Origin: Minisyncoccota bacterium
GTDB lineage: Bacteria > Patescibacteriota > Minisyncoccia > Phycocordibacterales > UBA2100
Assembly (NCBI GenBank): GCA_018061585.1
Contig: JAGOTU010000009.1
Coordinates: 1-21,102, forward strand
Reading direction: 5' to 3'
Length of the DNA stretch: 21,102 nt
The notes under the pieces are model-generated. The model was not told the origin of the DNA and searched no databases. It saw only the letters and a program-made list of their open reading frames with translations. Shown here piece by piece: positions 7,508 through 12,963 of this stretch (the first letter of the stretch is position 1; every line of letters starts with the position of its first letter). Made by a program: the position numbers and the translations under genes.

Positions 7508-8008
7508 TTACTGTGCGCTGAATGATGAACCGACCGGTCCGCCGTCGGCTGTGATGAGCTGATCCTTTTTGTAGTCGAACTTCTTGTCGCCGTCATCGAC
7601 ATAGATCACAACGCTGTAGGTCTTCCCTGCCTGCGTTGCACGCTGCACCTTGACCGAGCCTGATGTCGCACTCGATGGGAACCACGCTGCTCCCAAGATA
7701 CTCATGTCGTCGCGAACGGCGATCCAGCTTGCTCGCGTGAGAGATAGTGACGAGAGCGTGACCGAAGTACCCGCTGCCTGATCCGCTGCTGCAACAGATT
7801 CACCGTCACTCGTTGCAGTTACCGTACCCTTCGGTACATTCTTTGATGTATCAACTGTTGTCGTAGACGGTGTCGTTGTTGCTACAACGTTCGCCTCCTC
7901 AACTGGTGCGCCCTCACCTCCACGCATAGCGAGCCACGCGCCGCCAACGATGAGCACAAGGACTGCTGCTCCGATAATTACCCACTGCGTCATATTATTT
8001 GTTTCCAT
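7508..8008 (-). CDS. Membrane-anchored exported protein, possible DUF7282-like domain
   Basis: The product has 166 residues. One N-terminal helix (WVIIGAAVLVLIVGGAWLAM, about 9-28) is followed by a Thr/Ser/Val-rich linker (about 34-85) and a C-terminal beta-rich domain. The domain contains RASWIAVRDD, ILGAAWFPSSATSG, VQRATQAGKTYSVVIYVDDG and FDYKKDQLI. The pattern of paired strands with an acidic DDGDKKFD loop resembles the DUF7282 family of exported domains, but this is a visual match only. It should face outward from the membrane. A second ATG at residue 6 is possible. A candidate promoter (TTCACA, 16 bases, TACTAT) lies 45-75 bases upstream; there is no clear ribosome site. Confidence 0.65.
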   Translation of the reverse strand: METNNMTQWVIIGAAVLVLIVGGAWLAMRGGEGAPVEEANVVATTTPSTTTVDTSKNVPKGTVTATSDGESVAAADQAAGTSVTLSSLSLTRASWIAVRDDMSILGAAWFPSSATSGSVKVQRATQAGKTYSVVIYVDDGDKKFDYKKDQLITADGGPVGSSFSAQ

Positions 8009-8053
8009 ATCATTCGTTCAAGACTAATAGTGTTACGGGATGCTATGCCACGA

Positions 8054-8081
8054 ATAGTAGGATAGCTACCTCATGTGTGAA
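8054..8081 (-). promoter_or_regulatory. Candidate -35/-10 promoter for the gene at 7508-8008
   Basis: On the minus strand TTCACA (8076-8081) is followed by 16 bases and TACTAT (8054-8059). The leader would be about 40 bases. TTCACA matches the -35 consensus in five of six positions; the -10 is moderate. Confidence 0.4.
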
Positions 8082-8154
8082 AGGACTCCACCTGGGGACA
8101 ATTTTTTACACCACAATTCGCCAAAAACCACAGCCAATCTTCATCTTCATGACC

Positions 8155-8160
8155 TATATT
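8155..8160 (+). promoter_or_regulatory. -10 box close to the ClpP-like gene start
   Basis: TATATT, seven bases before the ATG at 8168, with no recognisable -35 box. A leaderless or nearly leaderless transcript is predicted. Confidence 0.4.
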
Positions 8161-8167
8161 TAGAGCC

Positions 8168-8725
8168 ATGGAAATCTGGTACACCCTGACCGGCGAGATC
8201 GACAAGAAAGGCGTCCAGGAATCGATCAGTTGGATAAACGGAGAGCTGTACTCGAAACCGGTGACCCGGATGAAATTCCTCCTCGCAAGCGGCGGGGGTG
8301 ACGTGGGTGCAGGCGTGAACCTGTATACGTACCTGAAAGCGCTCCCCATAGATGTGGAAACGATCGGTTTCGGAGAAATGGACGTAGCGGCAACGCTCGC
8401 ATTCCTCGGTGGCACATCGCGCACCGCGATCGAGCAGTGTCAGTTCTTTTTTCACGAGGGACGGTACACCATCGAGGACCATACAGCTCCCGTGCACACG
8501 CACGAAGAAGCGATATCAGTATTCCGTCGCGAATTGCACAACATGATCTACATCATCGCGCGCGAAACGAACAACGACACCGAAGTCGTTGCGACTATGC
8601 TCCGCAAATCCAAGAGTATGCGGGCAGACGAAGCGCAGGAGTTCGGACTCGTGCACCAGATCGTGAATGTGCTTCCGCTCAAACAACAGCAGGAAAAAGG
8701 CTTCGGATTCGGTCCGAAGCAGTAA
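8168..8725 (+). CDS. ClpP-fold protein lacking the catalytic serine (probable pseudo-protease)
   Basis: The product has 185 residues with the ClpP/crotonase fold. FLLASGGGDVGAGVNLYTYLKALPIDVETIGFGEMDVAATLAFLGG (38-82) matches the ClpP segment with the glycine-rich oxyanion strand, the amphipathic helix and the nucleophile elbow. At the nucleophile position ClpP has Ser; here the aligned residue is V73 in GEMDVAA. The triad histidine appears kept (H96 in FFFHEGR). The region near RADEAQEFGLVHQI (152-165) matches the ClpP C-terminal helix, but I find no Asp at the expected triad position just before it. It has no signal peptide, so it is cytoplasmic. It may be a non-catalytic ring subunit, a scaffold, or a different crotonase-fold activity. 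No Clp ATPase is nearby. The last codons also encode the terminator of the convergent sua5-type gene. Confidence 0.7.
   Translation: MEIWYTLTGEIDKKGVQESISWINGELYSKPVTRMKFLLASGGGDVGAGVNLYTYLKALPIDVETIGFGEMDVAATLAFLGGTSRTAIEQCQFFFHEGRYTIEDHTAPVHTHEEAISVFRRELHNMIYIIARETNNDTEVVATMLRKSKSMRADEAQEFGLVHQIVNVLPLKQQQEKGFGFGPKQ
8694..8720 (-). terminator. Terminator of the Sua5 gene, inside the ClpP-like coding region
   Basis: On the minus strand GCTTCGGA and TCCGAAGC form an 8-bp perfect stem around a five-base loop, followed by CTTTTTCC. It starts about ten bases after the Sua5 stop and lies within the last codons of the convergent ClpP-like gene. Confidence 0.7.
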
Positions 8726-8729
8726 AGAT

Positions 8730-9368
8730 CTATTCGTTGAACTCGAATCCGAGCGTATTCCAAATATCCGCTGCCGGTATCGCACCCTCGCGCAGAATAA
8801 CTGGATGATCCTGCGAACAATCGACGACGGTCGACGGAGGGCGCTTCGGTAGCTCCCCTGCGTCGATCGCGAGTACGACCGCCTGCGCGTTCTCCCCTAA
8901 TTGCTCCACGATATCCGAAATATTCGTCATCGGCATCATGCCAGCGCGATTCGCGCTCGTGGTCGTGATCGGTCCGCCGAACTGCTCCACCAGTTCTCTA
9001 CAGAACGAATTGTCGGGGATCCGTATCGCGAATGTGTCGATGCCTTTGGCGATGCCTGTTTCGATACCGTCTTTCTTTTTGAGCACGAGCGTGAGCGGAC
9101 CAGGCAAGAATTTCTCGGCAAGCAGTCGAGCGTGATCATTTATATGAGCGTAGCGCGCCGCCATCTGCATGTCGGAGACGATCGCGTGGATCGGCTTCCC
9201 TTCATCACGGCCTTTTACATGGTAGATATGCGCAACGGCGGAATCAGACAATGCGTCCACACCGAGGCCGTAGAGCGTATCGGTGGGATATATCACGACG
9301 CTCCCCGCATCAATATTCGCAGCCGCGTAGGTTGCGGCCTTGTCGTCCGATACTTTCATTATTTCCAT
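8730..9368 (-). CDS. tsaC: Threonylcarbamoyl-AMP synthase (Sua5/YrdC/TsaC family)
   Basis: The product has 212 residues from the ATG at 9366-9368. Family motifs are GSVVIYPTDTLYGLG, the basic loop KGRDEGKPIHAIVSD, GPLTLVLKKKDG, FAIRIPDNSFC, ITTTSANRAG, and STVVDCSQDHPVILREGAI. The enzyme makes threonylcarbamoyl-AMP from threonine, bicarbonate and ATP in the cytoplasm, the first step of t6A37 modification of tRNAs reading ANN codons. It is a YrdC-only protein without the extra Sua5 C-terminal domain. The partner that transfers the group, TsaD, is encoded at 14823. The start is chosen because a TATAGT box lies six bases before this ATG; longer in-frame extensions lack family similarity and would overlap the divergent gene. 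Confidence 0.92.
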   Translation of the reverse strand: MEIMKVSDDKAATYAAANIDAGSVVIYPTDTLYGLGVDALSDSAVAHIYHVKGRDEGKPIHAIVSDMQMAARYAHINDHARLLAEKFLPGPLTLVLKKKDGIETGIAKGIDTFAIRIPDNSFCRELVEQFGGPITTTSANRAGMMPMTNISDIVEQLGENAQAVVLAIDAGELPKRPPSTVVDCSQDHPVILREGAIPAADIWNTLGFEFNE

Positions 9369-9374
9369 GAGGAC

Positions 9375-9395
9375 ACTATACAGTCGCGGTATACT
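9375..9395. promoter_or_regulatory. Back-to-back -10 boxes for two divergent leaderless transcripts
   Basis: TATAGT on the minus strand (9375-9380) ends six bases before the ATG at 9368. TATACT on the plus strand (9390-9395) ends six bases before the ATG at 9402. The whole intergenic region is only 33 bases, so neither gene has room for a leader or a normal -35 box outside the other's coding region. Confidence 0.6.
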
Positions 9396-9401
9396 TTGCG
9401 C

Positions 9402-10085
9402 ATGGAATCTATGCAGCCGCGCGGACGGCATACTAAACTTGCAGAAAAAGCCCTCGATACGAAAGTGCTGCTCGCACTTGATCGGCAAGAGCGCAACAAG
9501 GTGATGGCAGAGACCGCCGAAGAACTTGTAGGCGCGCTTCGTGAGAGCGGAGCAGTAGAGTTCAACAATATTACCCAGATGTATCAGGCGCTCCGCGGCA
9601 TCGAAATGATCGTTCGCCGGGAAGACCCGCAACGCGTACTGGAGCTGACAGTCGACCACGCACCGGTGAAGATAGATTTTCCCCCGGGTGATCGCTACTC
9701 GAACGCGGTCGAATGGAAGCCCGAGCTCGGCTCACGCGGAATCAGTAATGCATTCCTTGAAGGTTACGGTCATATAAACGGCGCGGTCACGATCATGGGA
9801 TTCAAAAAAGGATCGTTCGATATTCAATCACTCCCCGACGCCGAGCAGCGTTTTGCCGGACTCGACCGTGCATATGTGCGCTCCGTCAAAGGCGAGGTAC
9901 GTCCGGAAGATGTGATATTCGTATCCGCACGAATACCGATCGCCGCATTTCCTGAAGCAGAGATGACCGAGGCTGAGCTCGATCTCCTTGATGCGTATCA
10001 GGAGTTCCAGAAGAACGGTAAGAATCCGCCGGCATTCTTTGTGCAACGCGGATTTTTGTATACTGACAACATCCAAAAACAATAG
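9402..10085 (+). CDS. Conserved-looking cytoplasmic protein of unknown function, 227 residues
   Basis: I do not recognise this protein. From the ATG at 9402 it has no signal peptide or membrane helix. The N-terminal half (about 10-85) looks alpha-helical and charged (KVLLALDRQERNKVMAETAEELVGAL, then VEFNNITQMYQALRGIEMIVRRED). The C-terminal half looks mixed, with VDHAPVKIDFPPGDRYSNAVEW, GYGHINGAVTIMGF and VIFVSARIPIAAFPEAEMTEAELDLLDAYQEF. No catalytic motif stands out. It is divergent from the Sua5 gene and shares a terminator with the convergent DksA-like gene. The start is fixed by the TATACT box six bases upstream; a second ATG at codon 4 is possible. Confidence 0.75.
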   Translation: MESMQPRGRHTKLAEKALDTKVLLALDRQERNKVMAETAEELVGALRESGAVEFNNITQMYQALRGIEMIVRREDPQRVLELTVDHAPVKIDFPPGDRYSNAVEWKPELGSRGISNAFLEGYGHINGAVTIMGFKKGSFDIQSLPDAEQRFAGLDRAYVRSVKGEVRPEDVIFVSARIPIAAFPEAEMTEAELDLLDAYQEFQKNGKNPPAFFVQRGFLYTDNIQKQ

Positions 10086-10107
10086 CCGTCGCACGAATGC
10101 GACGGCT
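10084..10107. terminator. Hairpin shared by two convergent genes, overlapping both stop codons
   Basis: AGCCGTCGCA pairs with TGCGACGGCT around the loop CGAA. The left arm begins inside the TAG of the 227-residue protein gene and the right arm ends inside the TGA of the DksA-like gene. On the minus strand ATTGTTTTT follows, so termination is better supported in that direction; the plus-strand tail is poor in T. Confidence 0.7.
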
Positions 10108-10373
10108 CATTTCTCAGACTCGGTCTGACATTCAACGCAGCGCAGTGCCGCGGGGACTTTTTCCAATCGATTCGGATCGATCGGATCTTCGCAGTCGAGA
10201 CATACACCGTATATTCCGTTGCGAAGCCGGGCCAGCGCAAGACGCTGTGCCGGCAAAACATGGTTGGCTTTCAAGCTGGCATCGAGTCGCCCGCCTTCGA
10301 CCACTCGCTCGCACCGACTGATGCGGTCGAGAATTCGACCCTCCTGCTGGGCAAGATACGCGGTTTGATGCAT
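10107..10373 (-). CDS. Short DksA/TraR-type zinc-finger protein
   Basis: The product has 88 residues. The C-terminal part carries the DksA/TraR C4 zinc finger: IYGVCLDCEDPI, NRLEKVPAALRCVECQ, with C58, C61, C79 and C82. The N-terminal part is a short helical region. At this size it resembles TraR or small DksA-like regulators that bind the RNA polymerase secondary channel; the acidic tip residues of full DksA are not clearly present because the coiled coil is short. The ATG at 10373 has AGGGTGAT a few bases upstream and a consensus promoter (TTGACA, 17 bases, TACCAT), giving a leader of about 25-30 bases. It is divergent from the tRNA-Val gene. Confidence 0.85.
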   Translation of the reverse strand: MHQTAYLAQQEGRILDRISRCERVVEGGRLDASLKANHVLPAQRLALARLRNGIYGVCLDCEDPIDPNRLEKVPAALRCVECQTESEK

Positions 10374-10401
10374 GGATCACCCTGTTTTTTGCTCGAAATA
10401 C

Positions 10402-10430
10402 ATGGTAGCACGATAAGACACCTGTGTCAA
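10402..10430 (-). promoter_or_regulatory. Consensus promoter of the DksA-like gene
   Basis: On the minus strand TTGACA (10425-10430), a 17-base spacer and TACCAT (10402-10407). The -35 is a perfect consensus. A short inverted repeat GACAC-CT-GTGTC (10417-10428) overlaps the -35 and spacer and could be an operator; this is weak. Confidence 0.65.
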
Positions 10431-10470
10431 TTATTCCCTCCCGGATTCTGGCAAACCGGGGCTAATCTGC

Positions 10471-10476
10471 TACACT
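10471..10476 (+). promoter_or_regulatory. -10 box of the tRNA-Val gene
   Basis: TACACT ends eight bases before the first base of the mature tRNA. There is no convincing -35 box at 16-18 bases upstream. Confidence 0.45.
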
Positions 10477-10484
10477 TGCGGCAC

Positions 10485-10557
10485 GCGCGATTAGCTCATT
10501 TGGTAGAGCGACCCCTTGACGTGGGGTAGGTGGCAGGTTCGATTCCTGCATCGCGCA
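10485..10557 (+). tRNA. tRNA-Val (anticodon GAC)
   Basis: The 73-base cloverleaf folds fully. The acceptor stem is GCGCGAT pairing with ATCGCGC plus discriminator A. The D arm has GCTC/GAGC. The anticodon stem ACCCC/GGGGT holds the loop TTGACGT, so the anticodon is GAC and it reads GUC and GUU valine codons. The T arm is GCAGG-TTCGATT-CCTGC. The 3' CCA is not encoded (ACGA follows), so it must be added by a nucleotidyltransferase. Confidence 0.97.
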
Positions 10558-10565
10558 CGAGATTC

Positions 10566-10591
10566 AAAAACAGCCCCTGCGGGCTGTTTTT
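10566..10591 (+). terminator. Terminator of tRNA-Val
   Basis: AAAAACAGCCC pairs with GGGCTGTTTTT around CTGC, nine bases past the tRNA 3' end. The T-run follows the stem; the A-run makes it symmetric. Confidence 0.92.
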
Positions 10592-10826
10592 GTTTACTCG
10601 TGCGGGCCGGAGCGATGTGAGGCCAGCAGGCCGAACCGCGAGGCGGGGCCTGCGACCAAAACTTTGCGGCGGCAAAGTTTTGAGTTGTGGGCCACACGAC
10701 GCGATGCAGGAATCGAAGGCGAAGGCTGGGGCCCCGCCAGCAGGCGGGGATGCCTGAGCGTGGTCAGGCGGAGAAAAGTTATGACGAGAACTTTTCGAGC
10801 GCTTGACCTATTCACTGCAGATCGTG
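10592..10826. repeat. Non-coding stem-loop-rich stretch after tRNA-Val
   Basis: No credible gene lies here. Several perfect inverted repeats follow each other: GGCC-AGCA-GGCC (10621-10632), AAAACTTTGC with GCAAAGTTTT (10658-10681, 10-bp stem, 4-base loop), CCCCGCC with GGCGGGG (10732-10749), GCCTGA with TCAGGC (10752-10769), and GAAAAGTT with AACTTTTC (10773-10796). Open frames in it are rich in Arg, Gly and Ala with no domain. The serial palindromes suggest an extragenic repeat family or a remnant of mobile DNA. Whether it is repeated elsewhere in the genome cannot be seen from this window. Confidence 0.5.
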
Positions 10827-10860
10827 AAAAAAAATACCCACGCAGTCGCCTGCGCGGGTA
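10827..10860 (-). terminator. Terminator of the inositol-monophosphatase-family gene
   Basis: On the minus strand an 11-bp stem (TACCCGCGCAG with CTGCGTGGGTA, one mismatch) around a four-base loop is followed by eight T residues. It starts about 25 bases after the stop at 10885. Confidence 0.88.
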
Positions 10861-10884
10861 TAGATTTTGTGCTCGAACAAGGGA

Positions 10885-11766
10885 CTACTCGAACTGTTCC
10901 GCAATGTTCGCATGAACGATCAACGTGTCATGCGGACGATTGGTCACGCGAACCGGTAACTCCGGTTCATACACTTCCCAACCGTCTCCGGTTTTCGGAC
11001 GCATGAACACATACCCAAGCTTCCGAGTGATCCCGATGATGGGAGTCGAATCCCACGGTGTTTCATCGCCATCGCTCATCAGCATCGCACCGACTTCTCG
11101 CTTCCACAGCCGCGCCATCCACGTGCCGATCGACGATCCCATGATCTCGTAATTCTTGAATCGCGGAAGTAGTGTCTGTGCGTGCTCGCTGTACCAGTGC
11201 GGCGGATCACGAAGCATCACGTAGAGGTCGGTCAGCGCAGTGGGTTTCGGCTCCCGCAGCTCTTCGAAATGATCGAGGCCCGAGATGCGGAATACATGGT
11301 CCGACTCCGGTCGATAACCGATCAGTTCGTTGGCCATGATGTCGGCCACATATGCCGAGATCACCGTTCCGTCGAGCACAAGCGCGATCATCGATGCGAT
11401 GCCATGTGACTGTCTGCGAATGTAGGCGCGGGTGCCGTCGATCGGGTCGAGCGTGAAATACGCCCTGCATCCGTTTTTTGGAGGCACGAACAGCGGCACG
11501 TCACTCCCCGGCGACTTCTCCTCACCGATGATACCGGCGTTCGGGAAACATTCCTCGATCATTCGCACGTAGATCGCCTGCGCTTTGGTGTCGGCGCTCG
11601 TGAACACATCCTTATCCATCTGGCCGCTGTAGTCGGGCTTCGTATGCGCCTCGAACACGTCCCGTTCAAGTTTCGCGATCACCATGGCGCGACGCACTGA
11701 TTCCTTTACAACCCGGCCTACGATGTGGCCGTTCACGGGGCCCATGCCCATATCCAAAACCGTCAT
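10885..11766 (-). CDS. Inositol-monophosphatase-family phosphatase
   Basis: The product has 293 residues from the ATG at 11764-11766. An upstream TTG would add 13 polar residues, but AGAGGA sits seven bases before this ATG. Metal-site motifs of the family are present: GIIGEEKSPG (E82, E83), FTLDPIDGTRAYI (D107, D110) and ETPWDSTPIIGI near the C-terminus, whose Asp completes the site. The family hydrolyses phosphate monoesters such as inositol phosphates, PAP, fructose-1,6-bisphosphate or histidinol phosphate using magnesium. RRQSHGIASMIALVLDG and the lack of a CysQ-like signature do not decide the substrate. It is cytoplasmic. It has its own TTGACA promoter and a strong terminator, so it forms a single-gene unit. 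Confidence 0.88.
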   Translation of the reverse strand: MTVLDMGMGPVNGHIVGRVVKESVRRAMVIAKLERDVFEAHTKPDYSGQMDKDVFTSADTKAQAIYVRMIEECFPNAGIIGEEKSPGSDVPLFVPPKNGCRAYFTLDPIDGTRAYIRRQSHGIASMIALVLDGTVISAYVADIMANELIGYRPESDHVFRISGLDHFEELREPKPTALTDLYVMLRDPPHWYSEHAQTLLPRFKNYEIMGSSIGTWMARLWKREVGAMLMSDGDETPWDSTPIIGITRKLGYVFMRPKTGDGWEVYEPELPVRVTNRPHDTLIVHANIAEQFE

Positions 11767-11796
11767 CTCTCGTTCCTCTCTATCTCTACCGTCTGC

Positions 11797-11824
11797 ACCA
11801 TACAATTCACAGAATTGATGTCAA
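11797..11824 (-). promoter_or_regulatory. Consensus -35/-10 promoter of the IMPase-family gene
   Basis: On the minus strand TTGACA (11819-11824), 16 bases, then TATGGT (11797-11802). The predicted leader of about 25 bases contains the AGAGGA ribosome site. An inverted repeat CAATTC-ACA-GAATTG (11803-11817) fills the spacer and could bind a regulator. Confidence 0.65.
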
Positions 11825-11851
11825 CTGAGCCGCTTCGTGCGCTCGCGTTGC

Positions 11852-11857
11852 TATAAT
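11852..11857 (+). promoter_or_regulatory. -10 box for the PH-domain membrane protein gene
   Basis: TATAAT, a perfect consensus, ends ten bases before the ATG at 11868. The leader would be only three or four bases. No -35 match is seen. Confidence 0.5.
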
Positions 11858-11867
11858 TTTTCGTACC

Positions 11868-12395
11868 ATGGAGCTCAATACGCACCACCGACTCTCGCAG
11901 GCTGCGTTTTGGTATTCGTCCTTCCCTGCCGTCATTCTTTCATTCATTGCGGTCATTGCCGGTGCTTTTATGAAAGACATGGTCACCGCTGCATGCGTGC
12001 AGAGTGCGTGCCCCAGCTATGTGCCGCTTATCGTTCCCGGGATCGTGATCGTGTTCATCGCTGCAGCGCTCGCGCATCCCATACTCACTTTCATTCTGTT
12101 CTCGTATACCCTCGCGGAACGTTCCATCACCATTAATACAGGCATCCTGTTCAGACAGTACGAAACCATCGACTTTACCCGCATTCAAACGATCGATCTC
12201 GAACGCGGGCCGCTCTTGTGGCTCTTCGGTCTCACCGAAGTACATTTATGGACAGCATCTGCCGCGCAGTTCAATGATCATGACGGCGAGACACATGCGC
12301 GCCCTGACACCGTATTGATCCTCGATCGCGACACAGCCGTGCAATTAAAGGAATTCATTACAACGGCGCAGCATCCGCCGACGCCGACCGCCTGA
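11868..12395 (+). CDS. Membrane protein with bacterial PH domain (bPH2/DUF304-like)
   Basis: The product has 175 residues. Two hydrophobic helices (about 15-32 and 50-75) are followed by a PH-like domain: YTLAERSITINTGILFRQYETIDFTRIQTIDLERGPLLWLFGLTEVHLWTASA. The features 'I.IN.GIL.R....I...RIQ....' and 'G..EV.L.TA' are typical of YdbS/YdbT-type bPH2 proteins. The C-terminal end (DTVLILDRDTAVQLKEFI) completes the domain. These proteins are membrane bound with the PH domain in the cytoplasm; their function is largely unknown, with stress or antibiotic tolerance roles suggested in Bacillus. The next gene starts 12 bases after its stop. Confidence 0.78.
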   Translation: MELNTHHRLSQAAFWYSSFPAVILSFIAVIAGAFMKDMVTAACVQSACPSYVPLIVPGIVIVFIAAALAHPILTFILFSYTLAERSITINTGILFRQYETIDFTRIQTIDLERGPLLWLFGLTEVHLWTASAAQFNDHDGETHARPDTVLILDRDTAVQLKEFITTAQHPPTPTA

Positions 12396-12401
12396 TACAC
12401 T
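12393..12401 (+). promoter_or_regulatory. -10 box overlapping a stop codon, leaderless start of the DUF2177-like gene
   Basis: TGATACACT: the TGA is the stop codon of the PH-domain gene and also gives the TG of an extended -10 motif in front of TACACT (12396-12401). Six bases (CGTTAT) then separate it from the ATG at 12408. Confidence 0.5.
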
Positions 12402-12407
12402 CGTTAT

Positions 12408-12827
12408 ATGACATCACTTAAACTGTTCGGGCTTTCGATGGCGGTCTTTGCATTTCTCGACTTTATTTGGCTCGGCTACGTGATGAGCGCCAAATACAAA
12501 GAGTGGTTCGGACCGCTCGCGCGATTGAACGCCGACGGCTCGCTCAACGTGAACTTCGTCGCTGCAGTATTTGTATACGTGTTGCTCGCGGCAGCGATCG
12601 TATTCTTTGTACTGCCGCGCACAGCGGGACACGGCCAAGGCCAGGTATTTCTGTACGGTGCGTTGATGGGCCTCATTATCTACGGAGTGTACGACCTCAC
12701 GAACGCCGCCACCCTCGCTCGCTGGCCGCTCGCGCTCATCCTTGCCGATACCGCATGGGGCACGTTCGCGACCGGTATGACTGCGTACGTCGTCTCGTAT
12801 CTTTCCAAAATGTTTTCGTGGTTATAG
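12408..12827 (+). CDS. DUF2177-family integral membrane protein
   Basis: The product has 139 residues with four hydrophobic helices. FAFLDFIWLGYVMSAKYKEWFGPLA near the N-terminus and LMGLIIYGVYDLTNAATLARWPLALILADTAWGTFATGMTAYV are the family's signature segments, with the conserved aspartates in DFIW, YDLTN and ADTAWG inside or next to helices. Length fits the family. No function is established for DUF2177. It follows the PH-domain membrane protein closely and is followed by the REPIN-like inverted repeat. Confidence 0.85.
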   Translation: MTSLKLFGLSMAVFAFLDFIWLGYVMSAKYKEWFGPLARLNADGSLNVNFVAAVFVYVLLAAAIVFFVLPRTAGHGQGQVFLYGALMGLIIYGVYDLTNAATLARWPLALILADTAWGTFATGMTAYVVSYLSKMFSWL

Positions 12828-12855
12828 ATTGCATGTATTTGCATTGCTCAGCTGC

Positions 12856-12958
12856 GCGAAGCGTGACTGACCCTTTTTCGGGCTTCGCAAATGCGACGGT
12901 GCGAGCAAGAGGAATTTTCTGGAGATAACTTATCCGTACCGAAAAAAGGGTCAGTCAC
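12856..12958. repeat. REPIN- or MITE-like inverted repeat
   Basis: The arms GTGACTGACCCTTTTTCGG (12863-12881) and its reverse complement with one extra A (12939-12958) are 57 bases apart. The left arm is itself enclosed by GCGAAGC (12856-12862) and GCTTCGC (12882-12888). The element fills the gap between two convergent genes and no other terminator is seen there. Size and layout fit a doublet of REP sequences of the kind mobilised by Y1/RAYT transposases, or a very short MITE. No transposase is in the window. Confidence 0.55.
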
Positions 12959-12963
12959 CGAAG

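Noticed and set aside
8901..9401. Long in-frame N-terminal extension of the 227-residue protein
   Set aside because: It would overlap most of the Sua5 gene on the other strand, and the ATG at 9402 has a -10 box at the standard distance.
10592..10826. A protein-coding gene in the stem-loop region
   Set aside because: The open frames are short, Arg/Gly/Ala-rich, lack start signals and are explained by GC-rich palindromes.
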